This document shows positions 62,624-64,000 of a DNA stretch of 64,000 nt, in pieces. A program made the position numbers and the translations under genes. The notes below the pieces were generated by a model, which saw only the letters and a list, made by a program, of their open reading frames with translations, searched no databases and was not told where the DNA came from. How positions within the stretch are numbered: the first letter of the stretch is position 1; each line of letters begins with the position of its first letter. Source of the stretch: Thunnus maccoyii (taxonomy: Eukaryota > Chordata > Actinopteri > Scombriformes > Scombridae); assembly GCF_910596095.1 (NCBI RefSeq), contig NC_056540.1, positions 23,968,001-24,032,000 of the forward strand. The letters are read 5' to 3'.

Positions 62624-64000
62624 TTATATTTATTTATTTATACACACACACACATATATATATATATATAATTTTACATTGCTTTTATCTTTTTCTCTGT
62701 AACATGTGGGTTTGTATGCCCTATCCTTGACCCCCACCTTATATTCTCTGCTCCCTCTAAATTACAGTTTTATTCACCAATTCTTTTGCATAATCATTTT
62801 AGCCAACCGTGGCCGTGGCACCATAACACGGACAAAAACACTTCACTTCAGAGCATCTGTTGTTCCTCTTATAATGGGAGAACCTCTGACAAGAGTAGTA
62901 ACCTTGACATACAGTATAAATAGTCAAATTTGAACAGAAAATATGTGAGGAGACATTTAAATTTCGTGAACAACAGTTCAGAATCACCATCTGCACTGTA
63001 GAGTTGCTCCATACTGTAGTAGCAGACTTTTTTAACTGCTAAAAACACCTTTCATCCTCTATTGTTATGGTTATGGTCCTTTTTTTCTTGTTTTTAGCAA
63101 GAAAAGACTGGGCATGCACAGCACAACAATGGTTGGGATGGACGTGTGCTGCCAATCATTGATTACGCGACCCAACGAAAGCACTCCTCCCTCTTCGCAT
63201 ATCAAAGGCAATTCTGTAGGGTCACATCAGTCAGCCACTGACAGCGACATGATAATCTCTCTCATTGTCTGCTCTTACAGGCTTGTTTCTCTTCTTATTA
63301 GACATGCTCCCATCGGTACCTCCCTCTCTTCATATGTTTATCTCTATACCCCCAACCCCCTTCCTTCCATGCTCTTCAGTTGAGGGTTTGCTCACCACCA
63401 TGGCACTCTTTCCAGATCGGACAGCATCATAGATATCCTCTGCACTAATACCCTGGTTCCCCTCATTCAATCTCGTCACAGGCCTAGGAGAGGCCCGCCT
63501 GGAAGTCCCCCGGGAGAGCTGCTGCTTCTGCAGGGAGGGGTCTGGAGGAGCGGGGATGGGACTGCTACTGGGGCTGGACGTCACCCTCGATGCAGTTTTA
63601 CGCCTGGGTCTCTTGGGTGGCTTGGGATGAAAGAGACACAGAAGGGCAGCTCAGCAGGGGATTCAGAGTGAATTGATGTAGTCAACAGAATTAATGGTAG
63701 CTGTGGTGAGATAAGGTGAAGGCTTGAATCAAATACCTACCACAGTGTTGCTGTTTAGATCTATAGATTTAATTTCTGTTGACTGTTAAGCCTTTTCTTT
63801 TACAATAACTGAGATATGTTCAACAATGATAATCTCCAAGGGATAAACTGATTCAACACCAAAAATCCTACAATAATTTGACAAGATCATAGCCCTGATC
63901 TACTGCCTGGTGAATAACTTGCATCTAAATAAGAGTGAATAATTTCGGGAGAGAATCAGTTTATTTACCAGAGGTTTGGGCAAGGCCTGTTTTTTCCGCT
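41630..64000 (-). CDS. stag3: Cohesin subunit STAG3 (SA3), 5' end outside window
   Basis: Thirty exons, 5' to 3': 63969-64000, 63396-63620, 62401-62497, 61982-62058, 61130-61334, 60395-60546, 58824-59021, 58322-58420, 57713-57792, 55902-56009, 54800-54896, 54053-54155, 53682-53785, 53170-53262, 52686-52778, 51723-51923, 51135-51202, 50958-51045, 49721-49801, 47619-47711, 47189-47357, 46238-46368, 45567-45668, 44825-44958, 44370-44492, 43960-44138, 43242-43437, 42436-42537, 42229-42322 and 41630-41680. All join in phase, giving about 1190 residues. STAG proteins bind RAD21/REC8 in cohesin; STAG3 is the meiotic form. Evidence: [34 protein letters not shown], the stromalin conserved region [42 protein letters not shown]3 rather than STAG1/2 is chosen from [24 protein letters not shown], the acidic [13 protein letters not shown] tail and linkage to MCM7/COPS6. 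Confidence 0.93.
42905..43180 (+). repeat. Dispersed repeat in STAG3 intron
   Basis: Copy of the 20904-21205 family: GCAACTAACGACTATTTTCA, GTCAGAAAATGGTGAAAAAT and GACGTCTTCAAATGTCTTG. Confidence 0.65.
46690..46750. repeat. Perfect 27-bp inverted repeat, 7-base loop
   Basis: The arms 46690-46716 and 46724-46750 are perfect reverse complements around GTAACAA. Arm key motif: CCTGACGTGCCAGATGGT. It lies in the intron upstream (transcript sense) of the STAG3 exon at 46238-46368. It may be the centre of a foldback element or a recent hairpin insertion. Confidence 0.9.
47762..48340. mobile_element. 579-bp hAT-type MITE in STAG3 intron
   Basis: The ends TAGGGCTGTAGT and ACTACAGCCCTA are inverted. 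Flanking 8-mers GAGAAATC (47754-47761) and GATAAATC (48341-48348) match at 7 of 8. The interior is non-coding. Confidence 0.75.
48455..48815 (+). repeat. Dispersed repeat in STAG3 intron
   Basis: Another copy of the 20904-21205 family: CTACAACTAACGATTATTTT at the left and ATTCGACTAATCATTGCAG at the right, in inverted relation. It lies about 115 bases from the MITE at 47762-48340. Confidence 0.65.
49916..50518 (+). mobile_element. 603-bp hAT fossil carrying a BED-finger remnant
   Basis: The ends TAGAGATACACCGACTGAT and ATCAGTGCGTCTCTA are inverted, flanked by TTACAAAC (49908-49915) and TTACAAAT (50519-50526), a 7-of-8 target-site duplication. The interior at about 50119-50275 encodes a BED-like stretch: [15 protein letters not shown], then [15 protein letters not shown] and [13 protein letters not shown]. 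The first pair of zinc-binding Cys is degraded (reads CITS), while the later His pair remains. No catalytic domain is left. Confidence 0.8.
53474..53523. repeat. 15-bp perfect inverted repeat
   Basis: The arms 53474-53488 and 53509-53523 (CTCTGGATGGATATA and its complement) enclose a 20-base loop in a STAG3 intron. Confidence 0.6.
54899..54955. repeat. (CA)n microsatellite abutting a STAG3 splice acceptor
   Basis: About 27 CA dinucleotides; in the transcript strand a (TG)n tract that ends two bases before the AG of the acceptor for exon 54800-54896. It replaces an ordinary polypyrimidine tract. Confidence 0.9.
55110..55205. repeat. (TA)n microsatellite
   Basis: About 90 bases of AT alternation with a few C interruptions near the right end, in a STAG3 intron. 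It is perfectly self-complementary and likely length-variable. Confidence 0.9.
55370..55770 (+). mobile_element. Possible solo LTR
   Basis: LTR-like organisation: GC-rich left part, CAATAAACTTC polyadenylation-type signal at about 55698, then GGAGCCTGCGGAGTCTCTTC toward the right end. No internal retroelement genes are seen. Boundaries and target-site duplication are not resolved. Confidence 0.35.
56109..56490. mobile_element. MITE-like teleost repeat
   Basis: The inverted ends (TTAAAGGTGTAGTGTGTAG and CTACACACTGGTCCTTTAA) enclose 380 bases of the very common fish repeat with GTAGCCACTGTAGGTTCTCC and ATTTAGTGGCATCTAGTGG-type phrases. It lies in a STAG3 intron. Confidence 0.7.
56888..57376. 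mobile_element. Foldback MITE-like repeat
   Basis: The left end carries CAAGTCAGTCTTAAAACAAT and GTCAGGTG; the right end carries the inverse (CACCTGACTATTGTTTTAGG, ACAGACTTGAAAAA). It is related to 19690-20140 in COPS6 intron 1. Confidence 0.65.
57795..57928. repeat. CA-rich microsatellite
   Basis: Interrupted CA runs directly upstream (transcript sense) of the STAG3 exon at 57713-57792. The longest pure run is at about 57884-57926. They may form part of that intron's 3' region. Confidence 0.8.
59585..60145. repeat. Probable dispersed repeat in STAG3 intron
   Basis: GAAGTCGTCTTATATTCGGGG at the left and GAGGTCATCTTATATTTGGG at the right recall a known fish repeat. The interior shows no coding potential. 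Boundaries are approximate. Confidence 0.35.
62591..62672. repeat. (TA)n / TTTA / CA compound microsatellite
   Basis: TA alternation, TTTATA units and a short CA run, in a STAG3 intron about 95 bases from the acceptor side of exon 62401-62497. Confidence 0.85.

Overview
This is vertebrate nuclear DNA from a ray-finned fish, most likely a percomorph teleost. The evidence is GT-AG introns, coding exons that splice into full-length vertebrate proteins, many copies of common teleost interspersed repeats, and a microRNA set that includes the fish member miR-19d. All exon coordinates were derived by hand from splice sites, phase agreement and remembered family sequences; no search was run.

Layout. 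(1) 1-9.5 kb is a large inverted repeat: two arms of about 3.1 kb around a spacer of about 1.29 kb. Each arm carries one copy of an intronless gene for a protein I do not recognise. The copies are divergent: minus strand 1-1472 (cut by the window edge) and plus strand 6034-8328, 764 aa. The spacer holds a decayed hAT transposase end. The plus-strand copy runs straight into a 14-unit array of roughly 84-bp units, most of which can fold into a hairpin. (2) 9.5-15.7 kb is gene-poor and transposon-rich: a probable LINE tail, a 2.2-kb hAT-like element with its empty-site paralogue 0.5 kb away, and a 533-bp Tc1-like relic. (3) 15.7-24.9 kb holds FBXL12 (minus) and COPS6 (plus), head to head across 330 bp. 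(4) 25.7-28.5 kb holds an actinodin-like secreted protein gene (minus), tail to tail with COPS6. (5) 31-40 kb holds MCM7 (minus, 15 coding exons, 727 aa), whose intron 13 contains four microRNA hairpins: a miR-17/106-like member, miR-93, miR-19d and miR-25. (6) 41.6-64 kb holds the cohesin gene STAG3 (minus), 30 coding exons visible with the 5' end outside the window.

COPS6, MCM7 and STAG3 also lie together at human 7q22.1, so this is an old syntenic block. MCM7 (replication licensing), its growth-promoting intronic microRNAs and STAG3 (meiotic cohesin) share proliferative or germline contexts. MCM7 has E2F-type, CCAAT and E-box motifs upstream of its start codon.

The least explained part is the left end: an inverted-duplicated single-exon gene, mirrored TATA boxes, mirrored arrays of 10-bp-phased TCF/LEF-like motifs, and a hairpin satellite that supplies the stop codon of the plus-strand copy.
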